NCBI GenBank assembly: GCA_023398165.1
Contig: JAEWSQ010000005.1
Span: 186,001-250,000, forward strand
Direction of reading: 5' to 3'
Length of the DNA stretch: 64,000 bases
Source of the DNA: Spirochaetota bacterium
GTDB taxonomy: Bacteria; Spirochaetota; Spirochaetia; Treponematales; Treponemataceae
A program made the position numbers and the translations under genes. Position 1 is the stretch's first letter. The number at the start of each line of letters is the position of its first letter. The notes below the pieces were generated by a model. It was not told the origin of the DNA. It ran no database searches and was given only the letters and a program-made list of their open reading frames with translations. Shown in pieces: positions 24,674 through 34,324 of this stretch.

Positions 24674-25165
24674 TTATGCTGATATTTCCGTTATTTCCTT
24701 TAACACTGAATGGCTGCAAATTTTATCCGAATTGAGGATTGTTTTTATGCCGTCGGAGGTATTTGCAACACCGGTAATGAATTCTGAATCAATTGTTGTT
24801 TTTATGAAGGGGACCGGAGATATTTGATCGCGGGGAACATTAATAACTTCTTTAATTGAGTCGACCACCACCCCCATCAATGTCGTTTCACTTTCCAGAG
24901 AGACTTCACATATGATAATGCATGTTTTTTTTGTGTACGGAATTTCAGGAAGTCCGAATTTTATTCGCAAATCGATAACGGGGATTATCACTCCGCGAAG
25001 ATTTATTACACCCTTTATGTACTTCTCACAGCGCGGAATCGGCGTAACAGAAGTCATGCCCATCAATTCCTTGATTTTAAGAATTTCAAAACAGTAGTTT
25101 TCACTGTTTATCAGGAAATTTAAATATCTTTCACCGTTTTGGTGTAAATGTCTATCTTTTTCCAT
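24674..25165 (-). CDS. cheW: CheW-like chemotaxis coupling protein
   Basis: This 163-residue protein is a single CheW domain, which links receptors to the kinase CheA. The family core is clear: IKELMGMTSVTPIPR, then KGVINLRGVIIPVIDLR (residues 51-67) and the later GVVVDSIKEVINV. It leads a two-gene operon with the receptor. The pair may form a separate signalling input rather than the main chemotaxis cluster. GGAGGAG precedes the ATG. Confidence 0.92.
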   Translation of the reverse strand: MEKDRHLHQNGERYLNFLINSENYCFEILKIKELMGMTSVTPIPRCEKYIKGVINLRGVIIPVIDLRIKFGLPEIPYTKKTCIIICEVSLESETTLMGVVVDSIKEVINVPRDQISPVPFIKTTIDSEFITGVANTSDGIKTILNSDKICSHSVLKEITEISA

Positions 25166-25200
25166 TAACAGTCTCCTCCATTTCTTTCTCCTCCGGCTCC

Positions 25201-25229
25201 ATACTAAGATAGAAAATTTTCACTGTCAA
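25201..25229 (-). promoter_or_regulatory. Promoter of cheW-mcp
   Basis: Perfect TTGACA (25224-25229) and TAGTAT (25201-25206), 17 bases apart. This is a housekeeping-type promoter rather than a flagellar sigma-28 one. The rest of the divergent gap to 25430 is AT-rich with no further feature I can support. Confidence 0.65.
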
Positions 25230-25430
25230 ATAAAAAATAAAAATCATTATTGCACATAAGAAACAGGACCTAATAAATAATTTAATACTTAATCACTTTG
25301 CCATTATAAAAACCTCAAAACTGTTATGTAAGTATTTCCTTATGACAGCATTTTTTCCCCTGCCGGTACCATTACAAGTATGGTATTTTTCATTGAGAAA
25401 TAGCTTAGACAAAGCATTTGAACAGACTTA

Positions 25431-25460
25431 TTGACAGTATTCTTTATAATTAATTATTAT
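25431..25460 (+). promoter_or_regulatory. Promoter of the SPFH gene
   Basis: TTGACA (25431-25436), 18-base spacer, TATTAT (25455-25460). The predicted leader of about 100 bases contains the small hairpin ACCTC/GAGGT (25502-25517). Confidence 0.65.
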
Positions 25461-25568
25461 ACCGGTAAGAGTTTGTTTATCTGTCATGTACAGCATTTTA
25501 TACCTCCCGGCAGAGGTCTTTGTTTGTCGTTTGCAGAACACAGATTCAATGCTATTGCGGAGGTAATC

Positions 25569-26477
25569 ATGAATAAAAACACATCATTATTAATTGTCAC
25601 CGGAGCGGTTCTCGTTCTTGTAATTATTACAGGAATCAGTTCATGTTCCGTAGTTTCTCCAACTGAACGGGGAATTGTTGTTACACTGGGCAGGGTTGGA
25701 GACTCTGTATTGTCATCGGGGCTTCACTTTAAAATACCGTTTATCCAGAAGATTAAAAAATACTCAATCAGTCCCAAACAGGTTGAATTCGGGTTTGCGG
25801 TAGGACAAAACGGAGCCGTTTCCAAAGACATGCAGACCATAGGAACACAGTGTAATGTTTTCTGGAAATATGACGAGACCCGCCTTTTAGATGCGGTAAA
25901 AAATTATACCGACTTAAGCCTCACAGAATCCATTAGAGCCGCAGCCCTTTCTTCCACAAAGGAAGTGATCGGAACTTTTACCATCTACGAACTTGTCGAA
26001 AAACAGAATGATGTGCAGAACAGGGTTGTCAGTTCGGTTAATCAGAAAATTGAAAAGTATCCGATTATTCTAACACAGGTCACGATCGGGAACTGGGACT
26101 GGCCTGATTCATTTGATCAGCAGATTGCTGAAACAATGAAAAGAGCCCAGCAGGTTAAACAGGCTGAACAGGAACTTCTTATTACTGAACAGAATGCACA
26201 AAAGCAGATCAAAGAAGCAGAAGCGCGTAAAAAGGCAGTGGAAATTGAAGCGGAAGCAAATTTAATTACAGCACAGAAAAAAGCTGAGGCGACTAAAGTT
26301 GAAGCAGATGCCATTGCCTATAAGAATGCAAAAATTGCACAGAATATCAGTGTGGAAATAAAGATGAAAGAACTTGAGATCGAAGCGGCAAGAATTGAGA
26401 AATGGGACGGCAAATATGTGCCGACAAACAATTACGGTCCGATCCCGGTTGAAACTGGCAGTATTCAGGGAAGATAA
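25569..26477 (+). CDS. SPFH/band 7 membrane protein
   Basis: The 302-residue protein has a single N-terminal hydrophobic segment (about 6-27) and then a band 7/SPFH domain (about 28-190) followed by a long charged coiled coil rich in Ala, Glu and Lys (about 195-280). This is the layout of stomatin/prohibitin/HflC-like scaffolds that form membrane rings or flotillin-like patches. A cysteine in the hydrophobic stretch (SSCS) could allow a lipoprotein reading, but topology fits an anchor. Start chosen at the ATG after GGAGG. Role in this organism unknown. Confidence 0.85.
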   Translation: MNKNTSLLIVTGAVLVLVIITGISSCSVVSPTERGIVVTLGRVGDSVLSSGLHFKIPFIQKIKKYSISPKQVEFGFAVGQNGAVSKDMQTIGTQCNVFWKYDETRLLDAVKNYTDLSLTESIRAAALSSTKEVIGTFTIYELVEKQNDVQNRVVSSVNQKIEKYPIILTQVTIGNWDWPDSFDQQIAETMKRAQQVKQAEQELLITEQNAQKQIKEAEARKKAVEIEAEANLITAQKKAEATKVEADAIAYKNAKIAQNISVEIKMKELEIEAARIEKWDGKYVPTNNYGPIPVETGSIQGR

Positions 26478-26524
26478 GTGTAAATATTCTCCAAAGAGTT
26501 ATACAAAAAAAACAGAAAAAGCAG

Positions 26525-26530
26525 TATACT
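26525..26530 (+). promoter_or_regulatory. -10 box of the Crp-like gene, predicting a leaderless mRNA
   Basis: TATACT ends six bases before the ATG at 26537, and no Shine-Dalgarno sequence is present. The -35 region is AT-rich without a clear match. Confidence 0.45.
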
Positions 26531-26536
26531 TATTGT

Positions 26537-27223
26537 ATGAATACAAGTGAATTAAGACAGCAGTTATCAGATCATTTTGAAGCATGGAATGATTTGTCGG
26601 AATCCGAACAAAATCAAATGCTCGAGAACAGCCAGTTCCTCACCTATTCGAAGGGTACTAATATTCACGGAGGAGACAGTACCTGCGCAGGATTGATTTT
26701 TATACAAAGCGGAACGCTAAGAACATACATGCTCTCCGAGGAAGGAAGGGAAATTACGCTGTACAGGCTTAAACACGGCGATGTCTGCGTACTTTCCGCT
26801 TCCTGTGTCCTTTCCACGATTACGTTCGAAGTTCACATCGATGCCGAAGAAGACACCCAGGCTCTTTTAGTTAGTTCCGCCTGCTTTTCTGAAATGTTTG
26901 AATCCAATGAGAGCATCAAATGCTTTTCATATAAACTTGCAACCGAGCGTTTTTCGGATGTCATGTGGGCGATGCAGCAGATACTTTTTATGAGCATGGA
27001 TAAGCGCCTCGCTGTCTTTCTCTGGGATGAGCTTGCTTCCTTAGGCAGTAAAGCGGAGCCCGTTATTCACTATACCCACGAACAGATTGCCAAGTACACC
27101 GGAAGCGCACGCGAGGTTATAAGCCGCATGCTTAAATATTTTTCCGACGAGGGAATTGTTGAACTTTCACGGGGCGGTATTAGAATTCTCGACAAGTCAA
27201 AGCTCAAAAAAATTATAGGCTAG
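26537..27223 (+). CDS. Crp/Fnr-family transcriptional regulator
   Basis: The 228-residue protein has a cyclic-nucleotide-binding fold (about 15-125) and a C-terminal winged helix-turn-helix with the recognition region YTGSAREVISRMLK (about 187-200). The N-terminus lacks the four-cysteine pattern of FNR, but contains the VCVLSASCVLS cluster common to redox or nitrosative-stress members. It may sense a small ligand or haem; targets are unknown. No ribosome binding site; see the -10 box next to its ATG. Confidence 0.88.
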   Translation: MNTSELRQQLSDHFEAWNDLSESEQNQMLENSQFLTYSKGTNIHGGDSTCAGLIFIQSGTLRTYMLSEEGREITLYRLKHGDVCVLSASCVLSTITFEVHIDAEEDTQALLVSSACFSEMFESNESIKCFSYKLATERFSDVMWAMQQILFMSMDKRLAVFLWDELASLGSKAEPVIHYTHEQIAKYTGSAREVISRMLKYFSDEGIVELSRGGIRILDKSKLKKIIG

Positions 27224-27241
27224 CGGTTTCTGATTATATAA

Positions 27242-29695
27242 CTAACAATTTCCTGTAATAAGACAATTGAGCGTGGAATAGAGAACACTTACATCTATAG
27301 GCTTGGATAGATGCGCATTCATTCCGCTTTCCTGCGTTTGTTTTATATCTTCAGCAAAAGCATTTGCCGTCATTGCAATAATAGGAATTCTTTGACTGTC
27401 CTCATGTTTTGAACTGCGGATATGTTTTGTTGCGGTCAATCCGTCCATGACAGGCATCCTGACGTCCATAAGTATTGCACTATAGTAAAACGGCGGTGAT
27501 TTACTAAATAAATCAACAGCTTCCTGTCCGTTATACGCTGTCTCCACAGTGAAACCCTTCCGGATCAAAAGCTGTTTAGCAACATCAATATTCATTTCGT
27601 TGTCATCAACAAGAAGAAGTTTTTTCCCCTTAAAAAATGAGGAAGAAAAAGGGCTCAGCATTATAGCAGGCTCAGCGTCCTGTCTGGAGGAAATTTCGCT
27701 GCCCTCATTTCCCGTTGCCGATTGTTCATCAAAAATAGGAAGAACGACTTCCACCGTAAAAATTGATCCCTGCCCTTCTCTGCTTTTAACACTGATAGAA
27801 CCTCCCATCATATTGAGAATATTTTTTGTTATTGCCAGCCCAAGACCGGTACCCCCGTACGTTGTTGATATTCCGCTGTCCTGCTGGGAAAAAGACTCAA
27901 AAAGATGAGGTAAAAACTTCCGGCTTATTCCCTTTCCGTTATCAGTGACGGTGAACCGGAGTTTTCTTTTGTTTTCTGTATTTAAGAAAAAAATTTGTTC
28001 AACATCGAGCTTTACTGTGCCTCCCCTGGGAGTAAATTTCACAGCATTACCAAGAATATTAACAAGAACCTGCTGCAGTTTAAGGTTGTCGCCCATAAAT
28101 GAATGGTAGACTGTGTCGCTGATAGTACTCTTATACGATATTTCTTTTTCCTTTGCCTGAGGATTTATGATAGTATCAATCTTAGCAATAAATTCCTTAA
28201 CATCAATTTTTTCTTTTATCAGTGTCATTTTCCCGCTTTCTATACGGGACATATCCAGAACATCGTTAATTATGGAAAGCAGATACTGTGCGGATGTCTG
28301 AATTTTATTCAAATTTTCCTGAACACTTTGGTCATCTGAAGTCTGCAGCTGTATAAGCGAAATGAGACCCATAATAGCATTCATCGGAGTTCTCATCTCA
28401 TGAGACATTCTCGAAAGGAATTCTGTTTTTGCAAGACTTGCCTGTTCCGCTGAGGCAAGAGCTTCCCGCAGGACATTCCGTTTTTCCTGTTCATCCTCAT
28501 ATATCTTAGTCACGTCTGTACGCGACAGCCGTATGAGCTTCTGATCCTTTTGAAGATACGAATAAGAAAGTTTTTTCCTGCTTACCCTCCCGTCAGGCTC
28601 CTTAACTCCAAGATATATGGAATACACTTTTTGTTTTTCAAGCTCCCGGAATACTGTCTGCAGACTCATCTGTTCAAGAACGCGCTCCCTGTCCTCCTCA
28701 ACAACGTACAGGTAGGTGTTTTTAATCCTTTCCTTCTCGTACTCTGTACTTTGATACGAAGGTATGGGAGAGTCTGAAAGCGAATGGGAAAACATTGTAT
28801 AAGTGTCGTTCTCGGCATCTATGTATAGTATGTAATCATATTCATTTTCTGCAATATTATGAAGTAAACTTTCACTGATTTTCCTTTCGTGAATGTCCCG
28901 GACATAGCAGTATGCCATGAGTTCATTCGTCAGCGGCTTAAGGATGAGCTTAACGCTGGTATTTATCCATTTCACCATGCCGGTGTCGGTTCGGATCCTG
29001 TATTCAAAGTTACATTCAGTTTTTCCGGTATTAAACTGTTTTTCCAAAGCCCGGGCATCGAAGAATGAAATAAGTGATCTGCGCTCCTGTTCATCAAGTA
29101 TATTGGCAACAACCTTTTCAAGCATTACCGGTGAAAGCGGAATTTGGGTTTGTATTGCCATTGAACCGGTGAAGCGGCGGTATTCTTCAATAACCTGTTT
29201 TGTTACGTTAATTCTCAATGCGGCTATCGTATCTTTCTGCTGGGTACTTATGCTTCCTTCTGTTTCAATATAAACAGCTTCCGTGTGTTTTTCGGGCTCA
29301 ATATTTTCAGCTATGCCGATCAGATATTGTCTGCCGTTTTTTTTATCTATAACACTGCGCATTACAGCCCTGTACCAGGCATAACCGGTGTCATTGTAAT
29401 CGCTTACATAATCTATAGTACCGGTACTCTTTGTAATCATTACGTTTTTTACAAAACTGATAAATCGTTCCCTGTAATCAGGATGAACATCAGAACCTTC
29501 CAACCCCGATAAAAAAAAATTTGGAATAGTTCTTATTTTCCTTTCGCCTTTAAGTGTTGTATTGGAAACTTCCATGATTTCCTGCTCAACATCGAATACT
29601 AATATAACACTATGGATTTCATCCAGGAGGAGCTGGGATACATCATCTCTTTTTGTCAGCCTTATCGACGGAGAAGACTGTTCTTTTTCACCCAT
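27242..29695 (-). CDS. Hybrid sensor histidine kinase/response regulator
   Basis: This about 817-residue cytosolic protein has no membrane segment. In order: PAS-like sensor regions (about 20-130, 155-270 and 280-400), a HisKA dimerisation domain with the phospho-accepting His in FLSRMSHEMRTPMNAIMG (about residue 440), an HATPase domain with N, G1 (DNGKGIS) and G2 (GTGLGLAI) boxes, and a C-terminal receiver with the phospho-acceptor Asp in LMDVRMPVMDG and the conserved Lys (LSKPID). The start at 29695 follows AAGGA. No partner regulator or phosphotransfer protein is adjacent. Confidence 0.93.
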   Translation of the reverse strand: MGEKEQSSPSIRLTKRDDVSQLLLDEIHSVILVFDVEQEIMEVSNTTLKGERKIRTIPNFFLSGLEGSDVHPDYRERFISFVKNVMITKSTGTIDYVSDYNDTGYAWYRAVMRSVIDKKNGRQYLIGIAENIEPEKHTEAVYIETEGSISTQQKDTIAALRINVTKQVIEEYRRFTGSMAIQTQIPLSPVMLEKVVANILDEQERRSLISFFDARALEKQFNTGKTECNFEYRIRTDTGMVKWINTSVKLILKPLTNELMAYCYVRDIHERKISESLLHNIAENEYDYILYIDAENDTYTMFSHSLSDSPIPSYQSTEYEKERIKNTYLYVVEEDRERVLEQMSLQTVFRELEKQKVYSIYLGVKEPDGRVSRKKLSYSYLQKDQKLIRLSRTDVTKIYEDEQEKRNVLREALASAEQASLAKTEFLSRMSHEMRTPMNAIMGLISLIQLQTSDDQSVQENLNKIQTSAQYLLSIINDVLDMSRIESGKMTLIKEKIDVKEFIAKIDTIINPQAKEKEISYKSTISDTVYHSFMGDNLKLQQVLVNILGNAVKFTPRGGTVKLDVEQIFFLNTENKRKLRFTVTDNGKGISRKFLPHLFESFSQQDSGISTTYGGTGLGLAITKNILNMMGGSISVKSREGQGSIFTVEVVLPIFDEQSATGNEGSEISSRQDAEPAIMLSPFSSSFFKGKKLLLVDDNEMNIDVAKQLLIRKGFTVETAYNGQEAVDLFSKSPPFYYSAILMDVRMPVMDGLTATKHIRSSKHEDSQRIPIIAMTANAFAEDIKQTQESGMNAHLSKPIDVSVLYSTLNCLITGNC

Positions 29696-29753
29696 GAAAA
29701 ATCCTTGCATGTGCGCGCAGTAAATAAGAATCCCGAAATCTCTCTTTGCGTAT

Positions 29754-29783
29754 AGTATAAATCATCTGCATCTCTTTTGGCAA
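29754..29783 (-). promoter_or_regulatory. Promoter of the hybrid histidine kinase gene
   Basis: TTGCCA (29778-29783) and TATACT (29754-29759), 18 bases apart. Confidence 0.6.
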
Positions 29784-29887
29784 ATTTATTTTTACCTATA
29801 TATCTGCAGGTCTTTTAGTATGTTACAGTCTCAGCAAAATACGTTTTGTGAAACCGTGCTTTACAATAATTATCTTTGTGTCAAAGC

Positions 29888-29916
29888 TTGACGCTCTTGC
29901 ATACCTGTCTTACAAT
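29888..29916 (+). promoter_or_regulatory. Promoter overlapping the start of the 29.9-kb gene
   Basis: TTGACG (29888-29893), 17 bases, TACAAT (29911-29916). The ATG at 29927 is ten bases further, so a leader of only a few bases is predicted. Confidence 0.6.
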
Positions 29917-29926
29917 GGTAAAACCT

Positions 29927-31645
29927 ATGGATGAAAGAAATTCTTTTGACCGTCTTGTAAGTACTCTGTCTCATACGGAGCGGCTTGACCTGCTGCATAA
30001 ACTGCAGTCGGATTCCGAACTTGAAAACCAGACTCTTGCTGTTGAAACAACAGAAGACGACAATGAGGCGGATCTCATGATACGTTTCCGCTCGGAATCT
30101 TTTTTTCTCCGTTTGTGGCTTAGAATAAAATCTTTTTTTTCATCTGCAAATATTGAAACCCTCTATAATGAACTGCTTGTCTCCAATCTTGCCCTGGAAA
30201 TTCAAAAAACATATCCGGACCTTCTCGATTACAGGCACAGATTATTCTGCACAACCCTGTATACAAAGCTTTCGGAGCTTAAAGGGGTTTCGGATTTTTT
30301 TAAACCCGGGATTACCGCATATGAGGAAAATCAAGGGGCCTTTTATGTTTTTCTTGGATCCCTTGTCATGCCGGATCTTTCTCAGCGGATAGACAAAGAA
30401 GTAAGCCCGTATAATCTGGGTCTTGACCGCGAAATTACAACAGAGCTGAGGGCTTCTCTCATCCGGAAGATGGAAGAAATCCTTGCCGAAATTCCCCAAA
30501 GCGACAAGGCAAAACTCTATTCTTCTGTTTGCGCTCTGGAATGGCTCAAGCACTTTTGTAAATTGCCCTTTGACAAACTGCTTAAACGGTTTACGTCTTT
30601 TCTTCCCGGCACATTTACCTGCCCTGTCGATGCGGCGGCCGGAGAATTTGCCTCGTTTGCCAAGGTTTTATGCAGCGGATCGATCATACACGCAGAGGTC
30701 ATTGAAGCCCTCTATCTCTATTCCCGGCAAAACTCAACAGATAATCCGGATGAGCTTCCCATACCGGCGGCTTCAGATAAAGAAGACAGTGCTTCCCTTT
30801 ATTTAAAGAAGAGTACAGAACAAATAAAGCTGATAAAGATGTTTATTCAGTCGGTTCCTTTTTTAAAACTCACTGCCGTCGCAAATAATTCTTCCATCTG
30901 GCATACTGAAAAATCCATAGGCGGAGAGGACTGGTATGTACGGTATAAAGCTCACTGGAGAAAGCTTTTTGATCAAAAATGGGAATTGTGGATATATGAC
31001 AAACGCAGGAAAGCGGCGTTTGATAAAATCAAAGCAATGCTTACCTGTACGGATTATCCGTATATACCAAACAGGCCGTGGCGTGATGTTTGGGACGGTA
31101 TACCTTTTCCTCTGGATCATTCTATCGGCTTTTTGTATGCTTTTTTTCAGGATCTGTACCCTGTATACAGCAAGGTATTAAAACTCGTACTTGTTGAAGG
31201 CGAATTCACCCAGCGGGAAAACAGAGTGGAGTTTACAGACACGTATAATCTTTTGAACCATCTTTCACAAAGCATGATTGTTTTTAACGATAAACTTTCT
31301 GTAAAGGGCATATACGGCGGTTCTTTTGCATCAATTATAAACGAATCGCTCCGTACTATTCAGGGACAGGCAAGAATCGACACCTTAATGAATTCTATAA
31401 ACTCGGAGGCACGGCTTTTGATTTCACAATTTGCTGATGCCAGCCGGTCCATACAGCTTATTACAGGAGGTATCCTTCATGAATCAAAAGATCCCCGCTA
31501 CGATACCCTGTCAAATATAGCTTCAATACTTGGAAATCAGAATGTGCAGTTCAGGCAGCGCCTTCACGACACGAGAGAGGGAATGATTAATGCGCTTGAA
31601 ATAATTAAAGAATTAGAATCTCTTGAGGTTTTAAGTGCCAGATGA
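29927..31645 (+). CDS. Conserved protein of unknown function
   Basis: A soluble protein of about 572 residues that I do not assign to a known enzyme family; it resembles proteins conserved among treponemes. It is rich in aromatic and charged residues, has no signal peptide and no convincing membrane helix. An acidic N-terminal part (to about residue 40) is followed by a largely helical body. The promoter box overlaps an earlier ATG (29915), so I chose 29927. Its end overlaps the GTG start of pgeF by 11 bases, which suggests coupling to a peptidoglycan-related function. Confidence 0.7.
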   Translation: MDERNSFDRLVSTLSHTERLDLLHKLQSDSELENQTLAVETTEDDNEADLMIRFRSESFFLRLWLRIKSFFSSANIETLYNELLVSNLALEIQKTYPDLLDYRHRLFCTTLYTKLSELKGVSDFFKPGITAYEENQGAFYVFLGSLVMPDLSQRIDKEVSPYNLGLDREITTELRASLIRKMEEILAEIPQSDKAKLYSSVCALEWLKHFCKLPFDKLLKRFTSFLPGTFTCPVDAAAGEFASFAKVLCSGSIIHAEVIEALYLYSRQNSTDNPDELPIPAASDKEDSASLYLKKSTEQIKLIKMFIQSVPFLKLTAVANNSSIWHTEKSIGGEDWYVRYKAHWRKLFDQKWELWIYDKRRKAAFDKIKAMLTCTDYPYIPNRPWRDVWDGIPFPLDHSIGFLYAFFQDLYPVYSKVLKLVLVEGEFTQRENRVEFTDTYNLLNHLSQSMIVFNDKLSVKGIYGGSFASIINESLRTIQGQARIDTLMNSINSEARLLISQFADASRSIQLITGGILHESKDPRYDTLSNIASILGNQNVQFRQRLHDTREGMINALEIIKELESLEVLSAR

Positions 31646-32468
31646 TATTGCCTATGTATCTGTAAAAGATTTTATGAGCCCTGGTATTTCTTCTGCTGTG
31701 GAACTGCCATTTAATCCTAAAGGATATACAAAAAATGAAAAAGAAGAACCTCGTGCGTTTATTACACTGAGCGGTGCGGGTTCAATGCGTTTCCGGTGGA
31801 ATGAGACAAATTCTGTTAGAAATTCTTTTTTTTCAGCATTCCTGTCCGATTCACATAAACTCTTTCCACTTGAATTAATTCACTCTCAAGATGTTTTTTC
31901 TGCAGCCGTCAGTACTCCATGGGAGAATATGAGAGGAGACGGAATTATCACAAGCGATCCTCTTTGTGTTCCAGTAATTACTGCGGCAGACTGCATGCCG
32001 GTCTATTTATTCAATCCTGTGTCTTTCTGCTTCGGTGTTCTCCACTCAGGATGGAAAGGAACGGGTATAATACGGAAGGCTCTCGAACTTGCGAAAAAAA
32101 AATACGGTGCAAAGGCGGAAGATTTTCATGTAATACTCGGACCTCACATTCAATCGTGCTGCTACACCGTTGAAGAGGAACGCGCCTCCTATTTCGCTGA
32201 AAATTTCGGCGCCTCATGCATCACCAGGGGTGAAAATGAGCCTCCCCGCCTTTCGTTATTGAATGCTAATCTTACTATCCTTGAACACTCCGGAATTCCG
32301 GAAAATCATATAGCATGCTTCACCGACTGTACATGCTGTTCTAAAAACGAAGGCAGGCCGTATTTAGGATCTTTCAGACGTGAAACACAGAATCTTTTAG
32401 AAAAACTCAGCATAGAGGAGAAAAGCCGGTATTTTACCCCCATGGCAGCCTTTATGTACATGAAATAA
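31635..32468 (+). CDS. pgeF: Peptidoglycan editing factor PgeF
   Basis: The 277-residue protein belongs to the YfiH/DUF152 family, now known as PgeF, which removes wrongly built (L-Ser-containing) peptidoglycan precursors and has a laccase-like fold. The metal or catalytic residues are visible: His in LIHSQDVF (about 77), Cys in TAADCMPV (about 116) and His in VLHSGWKGTG (about 135). The GTG start follows GAGG and overlaps the preceding gene. C-terminal cysteine-rich stretch TDCTCCSKNEGR is typical of the family. Confidence 0.9.
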   Translation: MPDDIAYVSVKDFMSPGISSAVELPFNPKGYTKNEKEEPRAFITLSGAGSMRFRWNETNSVRNSFFSAFLSDSHKLFPLELIHSQDVFSAAVSTPWENMRGDGIITSDPLCVPVITAADCMPVYLFNPVSFCFGVLHSGWKGTGIIRKALELAKKKYGAKAEDFHVILGPHIQSCCYTVEEERASYFAENFGASCITRGENEPPRLSLLNANLTILEHSGIPENHIACFTDCTCCSKNEGRPYLGSFRRETQNLLEKLSIEEKSRYFTPMAAFMYMK

Positions 32469-32513
32469 ATTTTATGCTACACTCTGCACTGATTTTTTTA
32501 TGCGGAGTTATAC

Positions 32514-34304
32514 ATGGCAGATTTACGGTCCCTTAGTAAAGACCTTGTTGCAAAGGCGCTCAACGAATTACTTACAGAAAAAAATATAGAATTCCCCGTG
32601 ATTGCGGGCAGTGCTGTTTCTGCAGAAACACCTCCTTCTCCCGACATGGGTGACATCGGTTTTCCTCTTTTCCAATATGCCAAAGCTTTTAAAATGGCGC
32701 CTCCTCTTATTGCAAAAGAGATTGCAAAAAAAATTGAATCCTACGCAGAAGCATCATCGACAGGCTCTTTCTTTACCGCAGGTCCCTATCTTAATGTGAA
32801 GCTCCAAAAAGCGGCGGCGGTCGGTTCTGTTCTTGCTAAAATACTTGAGCAGGGTTCCGCATACGGATCTTTCAATGAGAAAAATGAATACCCCCTCAAA
32901 GAAAGACGTGTTATGCTTGAGTTTTCCAGTCCCAATACCAATAAACCTCTTCATCTGGGTCATCTCCGCAACGATGCGCTTGGAGAAAGCGTCTCGCGCA
33001 TTCTCAAAAAACTCGGTGCAGAAGTATTCAAGATAAACAATATAAATAATCGCGGCGTACATATTTGTAAATCCATGCTTGCGTATCAAAAGTTTCATGA
33101 GAAGAATAATGACACTCCTGAATCTATGGGGATTAAAAGCGACCGTTTTGTAGGCGACTGCTATGTGGAGTTCAATAATTACAGCAAGGAGAATCCACAG
33201 GCCGAAGCAGAAGCCCAAAATCTGCTCGTGGAATGGGAAAAAGGAAATCCCGAAGTACACGCAGTATGGCAAAAGATGAACGACTGGGCATTGAACGGTG
33301 TTAAATTAACCTATAAACGAACCGGCATTTCCTTTGACAAGTATTATTTTGAAAGCGATACGTATCTTAAAGGAAAAGAAGAAATTCTCTCAGGCCTTGA
33401 AAAAGGTCTTTTCTACCGCGAAGATGACGGTTCTGTGTGGGTAGACCTCGAAGAAATTAAACTCGACAAAAAGGTGCTGCTCAGGAAAGACGGAACAGCA
33501 CTGTATATGACGCAGGATATTGGTACCGCTATTTTCCGTCACGATGACTGGGCTTTTAATCAGCTTGTCTACGTCGTCGGAAGCGAGCAAATATATCATT
33601 TTAAGGTACTTTTCTATATCCTCAAAAAACTCGGGTATGACTGGGCAGACCGGTTATATCACCTGTCATACGGTATGGTAAACCTCCCTGAAGGGAAAAT
33701 GAAAAGCCGGGAAGGAACTGTTGTCGATGCAGATGATCTGATCGATTCTTTGCGAGACGGAGCTCTCGAGGAAATCAGGGAAAAAGGACGGGAAGAAGCA
33801 GTCGGAGATGCAAAAGATGTTGCAGAAAAAGTAGCACTCGGGGCATTACATTATTTTCTGTTACAGGTTTCTCCGACGAAAGACATGATTTTTAATCCCA
33901 AGGAATCCCTTTCCTTTAACGGCAATACGGGACCCTATCTTCAGTACATGGGAGCACGCATTTCTTCCATTGTAAGAAAAGCGGAAGAAGAGGGTTTAGT
34001 AAATCCTGAGCATACTGCAAATTTTTCTCTTCTTACCAACGAAGCCGAATGGGCTCTCATTAAACAGCTTGAAACGTTCCCCTTAATACTTGAAAAAGCA
34101 GGAGCAGATCTTGATCCCTCGGGTGTTGTATCGTATGCATACGAACTGGCAAAATTATTCAGCCGTTTTTATCATGACTGCCCGATCCTCGCTGCTGGCT
34201 CAAAAGAACTTTCCTGTGCACGTCTGGAACTGGCTAAGGCGGTAAAAACAGTTTTGCAAACAGCCATGAATATAATTCTCGTACCGTTCCTTGAAACCAT
34301 GTAA
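32514..34304 (+). CDS. argS: Arginyl-tRNA synthetase
   Basis: A 596-residue class I synthetase. The N-terminal Add1-like domain recognises the D loop; the catalytic domain has the HIGH variant HLGH (in KPLHLGHLRND, about 143) and the KMSK-like loop KMKSREGT (about 395); the C-terminal DALR anticodon domain follows (about 475-596). GGAG precedes the ATG. It is 45 bases after pgeF and followed closely by an outer-membrane protein gene, so an operon is likely. Confidence 0.96.
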   Translation: MADLRSLSKDLVAKALNELLTEKNIEFPVIAGSAVSAETPPSPDMGDIGFPLFQYAKAFKMAPPLIAKEIAKKIESYAEASSTGSFFTAGPYLNVKLQKAAAVGSVLAKILEQGSAYGSFNEKNEYPLKERRVMLEFSSPNTNKPLHLGHLRNDALGESVSRILKKLGAEVFKINNINNRGVHICKSMLAYQKFHEKNNDTPESMGIKSDRFVGDCYVEFNNYSKENPQAEAEAQNLLVEWEKGNPEVHAVWQKMNDWALNGVKLTYKRTGISFDKYYFESDTYLKGKEEILSGLEKGLFYREDDGSVWVDLEEIKLDKKVLLRKDGTALYMTQDIGTAIFRHDDWAFNQLVYVVGSEQIYHFKVLFYILKKLGYDWADRLYHLSYGMVNLPEGKMKSREGTVVDADDLIDSLRDGALEEIREKGREEAVGDAKDVAEKVALGALHYFLLQVSPTKDMIFNPKESLSFNGNTGPYLQYMGARISSIVRKAEEEGLVNPEHTANFSLLTNEAEWALIKQLETFPLILEKAGADLDPSGVVSYAYELAKLFSRFYHDCPILAAGSKELSCARLELAKAVKTVLQTAMNIILVPFLETM

Positions 34305-34324
34305 TATTGTTGTGAGGTTTTAAA